Made by a program: the position numbers and the translations under genes
Assembly (NCBI RefSeq): GCF_016808335.1
Contig: NC_053143.1
Location: forward strand, 4,807,398 to 4,871,397
Length of the DNA stretch: 64,000 nucleotides
Source: Panicum virgatum
Taxonomy: Eukaryota > Streptophyta > Magnoliopsida > Poales > Poaceae
Direction of reading: 5' to 3'
The notes under the pieces: generated by a model
The model's input: only the letters and a program-made list of their open reading frames with translations
What the model was told of the DNA's origin: nothing
Databases searched by the model: none
In this document: positions 33,108 through 43,799 of the stretch, piece after piece
Layout: the number at the start of each line of letters is the position of its first letter
Position numbering within the stretch: the stretch's first letter is position 1

Positions 33108-33463
33108 GGGTCTGTTTAGTTCCGGCGCAAAAAAAATTTTTGTTGGAATCTTGCTAACTTGAAGTACTAAATGAAGTCTATTTACAAAACTTTTTGTACA
33201 GATGGGTTGTAAATCGCGAGACGAATCTAATGATGCTAATTAATCCATGATTAATCAATAATTAGCAGATGGTTACTGTAGCATCACTGTTGCAAATCAT
33301 GGATTAAGTAGGCTCATTAGATTCGTCTCGTGATTTACAGCCCATCCATGCAAAAAGTTTTGTAAACAGACTTCATTTAGTACTCCATGCATATGTCAAA
33401 ACATTCGATGTGATATTTTTTTTTGTGTTTACGGGATTTATAGGGTGGGAACTAAACATGGCC
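33108..33463. mobile_element. Tourist-like MITE
   Basis: A 356-bp element with ends GGGTCTGTTTAGTTCC and the complement of GGCCATGTTTAGTTCCC. It is flanked by TTT on both sides and has the internal GAGACGAATCTAATGA palindromic arms shared with the element at 156-481. Confidence 0.85.
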
Positions 33464-33593
33464 TTTATCTGATGTCTATAGAAAAAAAACCTGGCATGAT
33501 CCTGGACCTATATGTTTCACGTGGGCCTAACGGCCAACAAGCACAACAATACCCCTGATGTTGAGTGATGTCAACATCTGACAAATTAAGTTC

Positions 33594-33903
33594 GTGGCCC
33601 TGTTTGGTTTGCTAGTCTAAGAATCTTGCACGCATGACATGCTAAATGAAGTCTATTTGCAAAACTTCTTCAGAGATAGGTGTAACTTTTCGGGACGAAT
33701 CTAATAACGGTAATTAATCGATAATTAGATGATTGTTACTGTAGCTAATAATGGATTAATTACCGTCATTAGATTCGTCGCGAAAAATTACACCCATCTC
33801 TGAAAAAAAATTTACAAATAAACTTCATTTAGTACTTCATGCATGCGAGATTTTTTTTCGAATTGTGTGCACTAGGAACACTAGTGCATACCAAACAGGG
33901 CCC
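33594..33903. mobile_element. Tourist-like MITE
   Basis: About 310 bp. Ends GGCCCTGTTTGGTTTGC and GCATACCAAACAGGGCC are inverted, and it has the same internal GGGACGAATCTAATAACG arms. A TTC trinucleotide flanks both ends, so the boundaries are accurate to one or two bases. Confidence 0.8.
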
Positions 33904-34081
33904 TTCTCTACCAAAGTAGGTAGTAGGTTAGGTTATTGTATTTTCGGATACCGTAACTCCACGTGGCGATTGGGGATCGATCATGCCGACGCCAACAAAT
34001 TAAAGCTAGCTAGCTACATGGAGTTGGAGCCTACTAGGCAGAGCTAGAGAGAGCATCCTTGTCTGGGCATTTCATTCCTCT

Positions 34082-34157
34082 GCTGCCAGTGCCAGATGTG
34101 GACGGCTATAGATGGCCATGCTGCCAGTGCCAGATGTGGACGGCTATAGATGGCCAT
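34082..34157. repeat. 38-bp tandem duplication across a hAT junction
   Basis: Two identical 38-bp units, 34082-34119 and 34120-34157, each starting GCTGCCAGTGCCAG. The unit contains the left target-site copy TGGACGGC and the first 13 bp of the adjacent hAT element. Confidence 0.93.
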
Positions 34158-35029
34158 TCGGGCGGCCCGGCCCGGCCCTGGCCCGAGCCCGGGCTGGCCC
34201 GTTCTTAGCCGGGCCGTGCCTAGCCCAGCCGAATATCGCAGCGGGCCGTGCCGTGCTAGCCCACGGGCTCTCCCGGCGGCCCAGGCACGGGCCCGCATGC
34301 CTGTTTTGTGCCGGGCCAGCCCGATGGAGCCCGGCACTACATCACAGGCCGGGCCGCCCGAAGCCCACAAATAAAAAAAACCGTCCGCCGCGCTTCTAGG
34401 CTGCTAGCCGGTGGCCGTCGCGCGCGCCTCCCGCAGTCCGCCGTGCCTCCCGCCAGCTGCGCCCGTCGGGACGAGCAGGGGCCGGCGGCAAGGGGCGTGC
34501 GTACTGCGGCCGGTGGGGAGGAACGGGCCAAAGGGCGGCCGCCGGTGAGCTGGTGAGCGACAGCGTCGAGGACGAGGCGACGGGCGAGCCGGCGAGGCGA
34601 GCAGGGACCGACGGCAAGGGAGGGGCGAGCGTCGGCCGGTGGAGAAGGGCGGGAGCGCGGCTGCGGGATATGCGGTCTCCACGGGAGAGAGGGGCGGGGT
34701 CTGCGGGGAGCAGGGGGTGGCGGCAGCACTTGATGGAGGTGGGATGCGCTGGAGCCTGGAGACTTAGGCTAGGGTTTCTAGTTTTATACTCCAGTGAAAG
34801 ATATGAGGCCGGAAGGGGAGGATTAATTGGGCCCTTGACGGGCCTATATTTTTTTACCGGGTCGTGTCGTGCCGCCCAGCGGGCGGGAGTGGCAGCCCAG
34901 GCCCGGCACGCCCCACCGGACCGGGCCAGCACGGGCACAGAGGCTACCGGGCCATGCCGGATTTGAGCCGGGCCAAAAAAACGTGCTTTCGGGCGGGCTG
35001 TTGGGCTGCGTGCTGCATGGACATCTATA
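34145..35029. mobile_element. Non-autonomous hAT element, GGCCCG-rich, 885 bp
   Basis: Ends TATAGATGGCCATTCGGGC and the complement TATAGATGTCCATGCAGC form imperfect inverted repeats. An exact 8-bp duplication TGGACGGC flanks it (34137-34144 and 35030-35037), diagnostic of hAT. The subterminal regions are dense in GGCCCGGC/GCCGGGCC words. The centre is GC-rich with overlapping ORFs of no recognisable domain. Confidence 0.88.
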
Positions 35030-35087
35030 TGGACGGCATATCCATGTCTCCGCGACAAAGCAAAGCACCAGCACCCCTGCTGTTTAA

Positions 35088-35361
35088 GGCGCGTTTGGCC
35101 CAGCTTCGGTTGCTTCGGCTTCAGTCACTGTAGCAGTACTGTAGTGGTGCTGTAGCAGTACTGTGCTGAGCCGAAGCTGAAGCCAATGAAGCCACGTTTT
35201 GTGGCTTCGGTTGCTTCGTCCCTTTCCTAGTTCATTTTGAACCTCGGCTTGCGTGATGGCTTCTTGCTACAGTAAAGAAGTGCAGAACAGTTGCGCTACA
35301 GTACCATCTGGGGTAGCACGAAGCCGAAGCCGCTACCGGCGAAGCTGCGCCAAACGCGCCC
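35088..35361. mobile_element. Tourist-like MITE with GGCGCGTTTGGC ends
   Basis: A 274-bp element with inverted ends GGCGCGTTTGGC-CAGCTTCG and its complement at 35340-35361. TAA is at the left flank and again one base after the right end. The interior has repeated CTGTAGCAGTACTGT and GAAGCCGAAGC words that would fold into a long hairpin. Confidence 0.82.
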
Positions 35362-35508
35362 TAAATTTTCCACACAACTCCTCGCTCCGAGTCCGATCCA
35401 TCGATCGCCTATAAAGTTTACTGCAGCAGCTCCGCCGACCGCTGTGGCAGCAGATACGAGGCGGCGCGGGCGGAGAGGTCCGTATATAGAATGAACCTAG
35501 TCTAGAAT

Positions 35509-35656
35509 CATAGGCGGAGCTTCATTGGGGCCAAGGGGGGCCATGGCCCCCCTGGCCAATGAAAATCCCCACTGTATGAATAGTAAAATGGCTACTGTTC
35601 ATTAATTTTTAGAGTACATTGTCATGGATGGCCCCCCCTGGTTAGCTCCGCCAGTG
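35509..35656. mobile_element. hAT MITE, 148 bp
   Basis: Ends CATAGGCGGAGC and the complement of GCTCCGCCAGTG are inverted. The exact 8-bp duplication TCTAGAAT flanks it (35501-35508 and 35657-35664). Confidence 0.88.
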
Positions 35657-35917
35657 TCTAGAATGAACCTAGTCTTGTATCTAACACCAACAAACAGTAG
35701 ACTATTTATAGGTGCAGTATGCCACAGTGCCACTAAACACATTTTTTCAACTGGTACAAGTTTATTCTCCTAATCTAGCAACAGAAGTTAGTTGGTCATC
35801 GCAAAAAATGAGAGTACCATGGCTCCATGAGTACATATATGTGACAATCAATGCACACTACACCAAGTTCATTAGCATTGATTAGGAGGTAGACTACAAT
35901 AGAAAATTACATGGCAC

Positions 35918-36102
35918 CAGGGTTTCAAAAACCGGTGACACTGTTCAAAACCGGAACACTAGCACAAACAAATTACTTTTGTATTTTTGGATTTAGAAGC
36001 ATAAAATATAAAAAACCGGACCCGGTTTACCGTCCCGGACCGGACCGGGAACGGGAAAAAAACCCGGAAACCGGCGGTTCCCGGCCAAGATTTGAAACCT
36101 TG
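35918..36102. mobile_element. hAT MITE, 185 bp
   Basis: Ends CAGGGTTTCAAA and the complement of TTTGAAACCTTG are inverted. The exact 8-bp duplication CATGGCAC flanks it (35910-35917 and 36103-36110). The right half is rich in ACCGG/CCGGA words. Confidence 0.88.
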
Positions 36103-36118
36103 CATGGCACACACACGT

Positions 36119-36142
36119 AGAGAGAGAGAGAGAGAGAGAGAG
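36119..36142. repeat. (AG)n microsatellite
   Basis: Twelve AG dinucleotides. Confidence 0.95.
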
Positions 36143-36299
36143 TAGAACTCAAGCTCAGTAGTGCGTGAGGATGATCACATAAGCAGTTTTGTCACGACCG
36201 CCACGATGAACAAAGTCCAGACGTTAGCAGCCTCCACGCGGTCGCTTGGCGTGCCAACTGGTACCCAGTTGCGCCCCACCAAATAGACAGCACTAAGGG

Positions 36300-36461
36300 C
36301 AGTGGCGGAGGGTGGAATCACCGGCAGGAGGGATTGCTTCCTCTTCTTCTTCTCTCCCTTCTTTCCTCTTCTTCTCTCTCCTCCTCTCCTCTAATTTCCA
36401 TGGAGCTCATGGGGGTAGGGGGGCTTGAGCCCCCCTTGCCCCCACGCTAAATCCGCCCCTG
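36300..36461. mobile_element. hAT MITE, 162 bp
   Basis: Ends CAGTGGCGGAG and the complement of ATCCGCCCCTG are inverted. The flanks ACTAAGGG (36292-36299) and ACTATGGG (36462-36469) are an 8-bp duplication with one mismatch. Confidence 0.82.
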
Positions 36462-37055
36462 ACTATGGGCGAGGAAACCCACGGCAGGAGGGAGCATCAT
36501 CGACACCAGCCTGCACAACTTGGGGAAGATCAACCCATCTGCCGCCGGCTCGTCATCCCCTAGCTTCTTGCGATGCTTTTTGAGCAAGTGTGCTCCAAGA
36601 GCTGCGACAGAGAATGCACTGGAGAAAACTAAAGCAGTGAAGTTGGACGCAGTAGCTGCAGTAACCATTGCGTCGGCTACAATGGTTTGTTCCTGGTCCT
36701 GGCTGGGGCGCGCCGTTTAAATAGCAGGGATCTCCCTTCGGACGATCGACACGTACACGCTCTCCGATCCGCACCGTGTGCTCGCCGGCCGGGCCTTTGT
36801 ACGACGCAATTCACCATTCCGTGTAGCAAATTAGGTACGCACGCCAGGCTAGCTAGAAGCTATGCTGCCCAACATATAGATGGCCCGTGTTTGTATCCAT
36901 GATCTCTCACACGTCGTTCTCATCAACTCAATGCATCCCATCATTGACTCGGTGCGCGGCCCAGTTCTGGCTGGCCGGCGTGCAAGCAGTAGCTGCAGCG
37001 AGTGATGGCACGAAGTGTAACACATCAGGCAAAGGAGCGCAGCCAGGCCCACTCC

Positions 37056-37216
37056 AGTGGCGAAGCCAGGAATGGAAGGGGGGGCTGGTGACCCTTCTTC
37101 TTCCTTGCTCATTCCCTTCCTTCATCAATGGTCTCCAAAATTTTAGGGGGGCTCCATGGAGTTTTGAGCAGTAGGGGGGCTGGAGCCCCCTCAGCCCCCC
37201 TGTAGATCCGCCCCTG
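37056..37216. mobile_element. hAT MITE, ~161 bp
   Basis: Same family style as 36300-36461. Ends (C)AGTGGCGAAG and GATCCGCCCCTG, with the exact 8-bp duplication CCCACTCC (37048-37055 and 37217-37224). Confidence 0.87.
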
Positions 37217-37261
37217 CCCACTCCATAATATGAGAAAATTCATTGGGAAAATTGGGTGTGT

Positions 37262-37370
37262 ACCATTAAAAGATGTCGAGTTTAGAAATATACCATCAAA
37301 AGATCACTTGTTTGGTATCTAGCATGGAAAGATCACAAGTTATGGATCTGTAGCATTCCGGTAAAGTTCC
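37262..37370 (+). repeat. Long inverted repeat, left arm
   Basis: About 105 bp that reappear inverted at 51241-51346, with shared words such as CCATTAAAAGATGTC, AAGATCACTTGTTTGGTA and GATCACAAGTTATGGATCT. The arms bracket 37371-51240, which contains Sire-2. Probably the terminal inverted repeats of a Mutator-like or other DNA transposon; outer ends and target duplication are not resolved. Confidence 0.8.
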
Positions 37371-37392
37371 GTTACTTCCATTGCCATTTTTT

Positions 37393-37433
37393 TTCGAAAG
37401 AGGATAACCCTGCTTTTATAAAGCCAATAACGT
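37393..37433 (-). mobile_element. Ultra-short LINE tail insertion (41 bp)
   Basis: A 41-bp insert including TTCGAAAGAGGATAACCCTG, the kind of sequence at the extreme 3' end of grass LINEs. It is preceded by a T-run and flanked by the 17-bp duplication TTCCATTGCCATTTTTT (37376-37392 and 37434-37450). Consistent with an extremely 5'-truncated target-primed insertion. Confidence 0.75.
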
Positions 37434-37537
37434 TTCCATTGCCATTTTTTCTTTCTTTTGTTTCTTTTTCATCCTTAGGCTGGGCGCTCATCTCTTGAAG
37501 CCAGCCCTGCACGGCTGCAGTCGCTCTCACGCCTCCG

Positions 37538-39262
37538 TGAAGTGCATCTAGGCCGATAGATGTAAATGGTAAGTTTCGGTGATTAATGACAACCATATGC
37601 GACTAACGTGTGTTTTGAAGGAAAAATTATTGTCTAATTTCGTCTCATATGAAATGTGAAAAGAGACCCCTCAATTCGGAACAATCATGCGTGCCAAGAA
37701 CTCAATCTCAAAGATTAAGGACCTTTCTAGTCTCAAGTGTCACAAGGAGATGAATGACACTTGATTTAGATAGGGTTTATAGTTTTAGTTCTTGACCGTA
37801 CTATTAAGAGGGGTTCATGAGTTAGTAGCTTGATCAAAATTGAGTTGGCCTTAGAAATCTTGCACACTCGCTCAAAAACAGCTCAAGATAGTCAGTAGAA
37901 GTTAACACAACACTTGGAAGAAGAAACAATCGAAGTTACTTTGAAATCCAAGTCAATCCAGCTAAAAACCAGAAAAAAACAGCAGCACCGGTTGAACCGG
38001 TGCCCTAGCGTCGGAGCATCCGATGCTTGGCGGAAGGACCGATGCCCTATCGGTCTATCTTCTCTGGATGAAGGCACAAATCAAGTCTAGCACCGGTTGA
38101 ACCGATGGTCAGAAAAGTAAGCACCGGTGCAATGGAAGTTCTTTGTTCCAGAGAGCATGTTTTGGTGGACTTCAACTTCTCTTCAGCACCGGTTGAACCG
38201 ACGCTTCGGAATCAGAGCACCGGTGCATTGAACGTCCTATGTTCCAGAGAGCTTGTTTGAATTGATCAGTGAACCTCTTCAGCACCGGTTGAACCGATGC
38301 CCCTACGGAGCATGCACCGGTGCATTAAAGCAAGCCTGGACACTGTGTCAGAACTCCAACGGCTACAATTTGGACACAGAGAGACCGGTTGAACCGACGC
38401 CTCAAAACAGACACCCATCGGTTCTTCCGGTGCTCACGGTTTTTCTGCAGTGGACCTCCAATGGCTATGTAACTTCTTCCACTCTATATAAGGGCACCCC
38501 ATGGCTCATTTCAGTTGCCTTTGACACCCTGAATACTTGAGGCCACCCTTGAGAAGAAGAGAAAGTGCTTTGAGCAAACAAGAGAAGATCTAGCATTTTG
38601 TTTGTGCTTCAACCTTGAAGAATCCATCCTTTGCAAGTGTAGCAAGTGTGCTTGAGCTAGGGCCAACTGAGTGTAGGTCAAGTGAAGGCTTAGGAGCTTG
38701 TTACTTTTGGTGTTTGACGGCACCTAGCCGGTCTTGGTGATCGGGAGGTTCTTGGTGAGCTCTTGGAGTTTGTGGGAGTCCCAAGACGAGAAGTTTGTAC
38801 ACGGTGTGAAGCTCGCCGTTCCGGAGATGGAGAAGGAGCATTCTTAGTGATCACTTGCTTCTTGGTGGAGCAAGGGAGCTATACTCTTGTGTGGGTGCTC
38901 CAACGTGGATTAGGGGGGAGCGTCAACTCCTCGATACCACGGGAAAAAATCTAGTTGTCTCGTGTCCTTTACTTTTACTTCAAGCATTTAATTCCTTCTG
39001 TTGCTTTTCTTGCTTGTAGTTTGACTAGGACAACTTGTTTGTTAGCGTGAGCTCTTACTTAGGATTTGATCTTGCTAGTGTGCATTCTTCTAGGCAAAAT
39101 GATCATGATAGTGTGCTTACCTACCTAAGGACCCTCTGCTAGCATGCTCTAGTGACTAGGTTTCGAATTTATAGATTGGGCAATACTAGTCTAGGTTAAG
39201 GACTAGTTAGAAATTCGAAAAAGTCTCAATTCAGCCCCCCTTCTTGGGCCACGATCCTTTCA
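37538..39262 (+). repeat. Sire-2 5' LTR
   Basis: 1725 bp, TGAAGTGC to CCTTTCA. TATATAAG at 38485-38492. Multiple AGCACCGGTTGAACCG palindromic units occur between about 37981 and 38430. Confidence 0.94.
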
Positions 39263-39264
39263 AT

Positions 39265-39276
39265 TGGTATTAGAGC
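39265..39276 (+). promoter_or_regulatory. Sire-2 primer-binding site
   Basis: TGGTATTAGAGC, one mismatch from the initiator-methionine tRNA complement, two bases after the 5' LTR. Confidence 0.9.
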
Positions 39277-39310
39277 AAGGGCTCTCTTTGTAGGCTTAAA
39301 ATCCTAGAGA

Positions 39311-41845
39311 TTGGCCGGGGGAAGTGGTGGTCCACCCAAGCTCGATGGGAGAAACTATGCTTATTGGAAAGCTCGCATGGCGGGTTACCTTGAGGCTATA
39401 AATCCCATCGCTTGGGCGGTCACGGAAAAACCTATTGTTGGTCCGTGGAATGAGGATCAAGTCAAATATGGTGCTAGAGCTAAGAATGTTTTATTTGATG
39501 CTCTTAGTGAGGAGATCTTTGCTCGTGTTCATAGCAAGAAGACCTCTCATGAAATTTGGGAAGCACTTGAAGCTATCTATGTTGGTTCTAAAAAGCTTCG
39601 TGAAGAAAAATATCAAGTGCTTAAGGAAAAACTTAATGAATTCAAAATGCTTCCAAATGAGTTGGTTGAACAAATGTTTGCTCGATTAAATGTGCTTATT
39701 GAGGATATTAACGCTCTTGAAATTTCTCCCTTGTCTAACAGTGACATCATACGGAAGATCCTACATTGTCTACACAAGCCCAAGTACAACATCGTCACCT
39801 CATTACTCTATGAGAAGGATCTTGAAACGCTTGAAGTGAGTGATGTTGTTGGGAAGATTCGATCTCATGAGATGTTTCTCTTGGGAGAAGTTGATCCACC
39901 GCAAGACAAGAGAGATCTTGCACTCAAAGCTAAAAGTGATCACAAGTCCAAGAAAAAGAACAAGTGCAAAGTTCCATCACCAAGCTCAAGCGAAGATGAA
40001 GCTAATGAAGATTCAAGTGATGAAGATGGTGATGTTGAGCTAGCACTTCTCATGAGAAAGACCTCCAAGATGATGTCAAGGTTGAACAAGAGAGGGTACA
40101 ACTATGGCCCTAAGAAAAACAAGTTTCGTACCCGGAAGAGCAAAGACAATGTCAAGAAAGTTTGTTACAATTGTGGCAAATATGGTCATCTCTCATATGA
40201 TTGTCCGGAGCCTTCAAAGCTCAACAAGAAACAAGAAGATTGTGACAATCAATACAAGACTTCAAAGAAAAATCATGAGAAGAAGGACCACAAGAAGAAA
40301 GGGTCTTTCACAAGAAAAGAGAAGGTCAAGGCTTTCCTTGGAGAATGGATCACGGATGGTGAATCCTCAAATGATGACTCAAGTGATGAAGAATCAAATA
40401 AAAAGATTGTGGGGATTGCCATGCATAATGATGAAGATGATGGTGATGAGGCACCTCTACCTCCACCACCCATGTGCTTCATGGCAAGAGGTAACTCCAA
40501 GGTGAACTACAAAGCCGGTGGCAAGCATTGGGTGCTTGATAGCGGATGTACACAACACATGACCGGCTATGTAAAGATGTTCACCTCACTAGATGAAGAT
40601 GTGGGCGATTATGAACATGTCACCTTTGGTGACAACTCAAAAGGAAAAGTGGTAGGTTTGGGTAAGGTAGCCATAACCAAGGATCTCTCTATCTCTAATG
40701 TGTTGCTTGTTGAGTCGGTTAGTTTTAATTTGTTATCTATTGCTCAACTTTGTGATTTAGGACTAATATGCACCTTTAGTGATAGTGAGGTTGTAGTGAC
40801 AATCAAGGAGGACAAGAGCTCAATATTTAAAGGATTTCGACATGGTAACATCTACCTTGTTGACTTCTCATCTAATGATGCAAACTTGGCGACATGTCTC
40901 TTCTCCAAGAACTCCATGGGTTGGCTTTGGCATCGCCGCATTGCTCATATTGGCATGAGTCAACTCAAAAAGGCTTTCAAACGAGGAATGGTGGTTGGTG
41001 TTAAAGATGTTACATTTGACAAAAACAAATTGTGTAGTGCTTGTCAAGCCGGGAAGCAATTTGCATCATCACATCCCATGAAGGCTTATTTGTCAACATC
41101 AAGAAGTTTGGAGCTACTACACATGGATCTCTTTGGACCAACCGCCTACAAAAGTCTTGGCGGTAACCTCTATTGTCTTGTAATTGTTGATGATTATTCA
41201 AGATACACTTGGACTTTCTTTTTAGAGGACAAGAGCAAGACTATGGGGATCTTCAAGATTTTTGTCAAGCAAGCTCAAAATGAATTTGAGTCAAGTGTTG
41301 TGAAGGTCCGGAGTGACAATGGCACGGAGTTTAGAAACACTCAAGTAGAAGAGCTTTGCAACGACTTGGGGATCAAGCATGAGTTTTCATCAACATACAC
41401 ACCCCAACAAAATGGAGTGGTGGAGAGGAAGAACAAGACATTGATCACACTTGCAAGAGCAATGTTGGATGACTATGGCATCTCACAAAGATTTTGGGCG
41501 GAAGCCATCAACACCGCATGCCATGCATCCAACCGAGTTTATCTTCACCGCTTCTTGGGAAAGACACCCTATGAGCTTCTCATTGGGAGGAAGCCCAACA
41601 TCTCCTACTTCCGGGTGTTTGGTTGCAAATGCTACATATTCAAGAAAAGGAAGCACCTAGGCAAGTTTGAAAGTAGATGTGATGTTGGTTTTCTTATTGG
41701 TTATTCATCAAACTCCAAAGCATATCGAGTATTCAATAGTGCTACAAGCAAAATTGAAGAAACTTGTGATGTGGAGTTTGATGAGACTAATGGCTCCCAA
41801 GGGGAAGTTTTCTCTTGTGATGATGTAGGTGATGAACCACTTTGA
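39311..41845 (+). pseudogene. Sire-2 gag-protease-integrase block
   Basis: An 844-codon frame. Gag core (WKARMAGYLEAINP, IWEALEAIYVGS), CCHC knuckle CYNCGKYGHLSYDC at about residue 285, protease LDSGCTQHMTG with Asp about 410, GAG-pre-integrase WHRRIAHIG then CSACQAGK, and integrase core with Asp606, Asp669 and Glu705 (D-x35-E between the last two). The frame ends in TGA at 41843-41845 and continues in frame beyond. There is no ATG at the expected start: the frame opens at TTGGCCGGGGG (39311), one base off a normal ATGGCC context. The TGA probably derives from CGA. Confidence 0.92.
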
Positions 41846-42802
41846 AAAGTCATGAAGAACATCGCTATTGGGCAAGTCAAGCCAAAGGAGGAGGTAGAAG
41901 ATCTACAAGTCTCATCCACTCAAGTTGAAGCCACTTCCAAGGATGACTCAAAGGATGAAGACAAGTCTACATCATCCCATCACCATGATGAGTCATCCGA
42001 TGAAGAAGATGATGCCTCACCTCCTTTCCATGATGCCCAAGATGAACAAGTGGTTGAAAAACAACTTCCATTTGATGACACGCACATCACAAGTGAACAA
42101 GCCCAAGCTCAAGTTCAAGATAACGAATCACTAGAAGAATCAACGTCTCAAGCACAAGAGAGACTTACAAGAACTTCAAGAAATCATCCCATTGACTTGG
42201 TCATGGGTAACCCCTCTAGTGGAGTAAGAACTCGAAGACGTCAATATGCCTCTTTTTGTGAACATTACTCGTTTGTTTCTTGCTTGGAACCCACAAATAT
42301 AGATGAAGCTCTTGAGGACCCGGATTGGGTGATAGCCATGCAAGAAGAGCTCAACAACTTCACCCGCAATGAAGTTTGGGTTCTTGAAGAACGTCCTCAA
42401 GATAAGAATATCATTGGTACCAAATGGGTCTTCCGCAACAAACAAGATGAGCATGGTGTAGTGATTCGCAACAAGGCAAGACTTGTGGCAAAGGGCTTCG
42501 CACAAGTTGAAGGGTTAGATTTTGGTGAAATATTTGCCCCCGTTGCAAGACTTGAAGCCATTCGTATCCTTTTGGCGTACGCTTCACATCATAACATGAA
42601 ACTCTTTCAAATGGATGTGAAAAGTGCGTTCTTAAATGGCTTGATTAATGAGTTGGTGTTTGTTGAACAACCTCCCGGGTTTGAGGACCCTAGATATCCT
42701 AATCATGTTTATAGGTTGCACAAGGCGCTCTACGGCTCAAGCAAGCGCCAAGGGCTTGGTATGAATGCCTTCGTGACTTCCTTATCAACAAAGGCTTCAA
42801 GA
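41846..42802 (+). pseudogene. Sire-2 RT N-terminal block
   Basis: Continues the pol frame after the TGA with an acidic linker, then [51 protein letters not shown] and EQPPGFEDP. A one-base deletion near 42743, just after ALYG, throws the frame off, and the LINE insertion begins at 42803. The C-terminal half resumes at 43800. Confidence 0.9.
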
Positions 42803-43784
42803 CTCACTGGGAATCCCTTCGTAGCCTCCTGCCCCTATACCAAGCCATCACAACTGTGACAGTGGGAGATGGGCAGGCCACCTCGTTTTGGCAAGATGTC
42901 TGGCTGAATGATGAGTGTTTATCTGACCGTTTCCCGGCTCTACACAGCCACTGCAAACGGGGGGATAAGTCGGTTGCTGCAACTCTCAGCGATGGTCTGC
43001 GAAACCAGCTCGTCTCTCGGTTAACTGCTGAAGCCGCTGAGGAGCTCGCGGTCCTTGAAAATATACTGTCAGATGTTGCTCTCTCTGATGCTAGGGACAC
43101 AAGGCACTCTCCGTTTGCTGATGCGGATGGGAAACTACACACTGCCGATCTTTATGCATTGCTCAAAGGAGTGGGCGCCTCCTCAGGCTCAACTGTGAAT
43201 CATTTCTGGGGCAGTTGTGCCCCACCCCGGGTGCAATTCTTTGCCTGGCTCTTGGTCCATGAACGGATTCAGTGCAAAACCAACCTGGCTCATCGGAAGA
43301 TCCTGCCGGATGACACCTGTGAGCTGTGTGGTCGATGCCCAGAAACGGTTGTTCACTTGCTCTTCTTCTGCGACTTCGCAGCCTCCTTCTGGCGTGCTCT
43401 GGGATTCGACATACCTGCTGATATGGAGGCCAAGAACATCCGTGATCTCCCCCGGCCGATACACATTGGTAAAATGCACTACGACACCTTTATCCTAGTT
43501 TGCTGTTGGAGCTTGTGGAAACGCAGAAACGGCATTACGTTCCGCCAGGAGACGACGACTTTGCGCCAAACACTGCAGGAGTGCAAACGTGAAGCGAAAG
43601 CATGGAGCTGTCGTCTTCCATGTACTGATCAAAGTCTTGGTGACCATTGGTGTAATCTTTTTTCTTTGGCAATGTAACTTAAACAAAACATTGTACTACA
43701 TCTGGTCATTCTAGGGCCACCATGGAAAAATATAAATACCAGGTGGGGGACTCTCTCCCCCTCCGTTGACCCCTCAAAAAAAAA
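42803..43784 (+). mobile_element. 5'-truncated LINE (LINE-B) inserted in Sire-2 RT
   Basis: A 982-bp insertion ending in an A-run (43776-43785), flanked by a 15-bp target duplication beginning ACAAAGGCTTC (42788-42802 and 43785-43799). It encodes the end of ORF2: TVGDGQATSFWQDVWL, then a zf-RVT domain (QFFAWLLVHERIQCK, CELCGRCPETVVHLLFFC) to a stop at 43675-43677. The 3' UTR is ~100 bp. A classic truncated LINE insertion. Confidence 0.95.
42851..43677 (+). pseudogene. LINE-B ORF2 C-terminus (zf-RVT)
   Basis: The C-terminal ~275 residues of a plant L1 ORF2, with the zinc knuckle CELCGRC and following H and C residues. No upstream RT or endonuclease is present. It lacks its own start and is unlikely to be translated. 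Confidence 0.88.
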
Positions 43785-43799
43785 ACAAAGGCTTCAAGA

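Noticed and set aside
34337..35058. Long overlapping ORFs on both strands
   Set aside because: They lie in the GGCCCG-rich hAT element; composition alone keeps all frames open.
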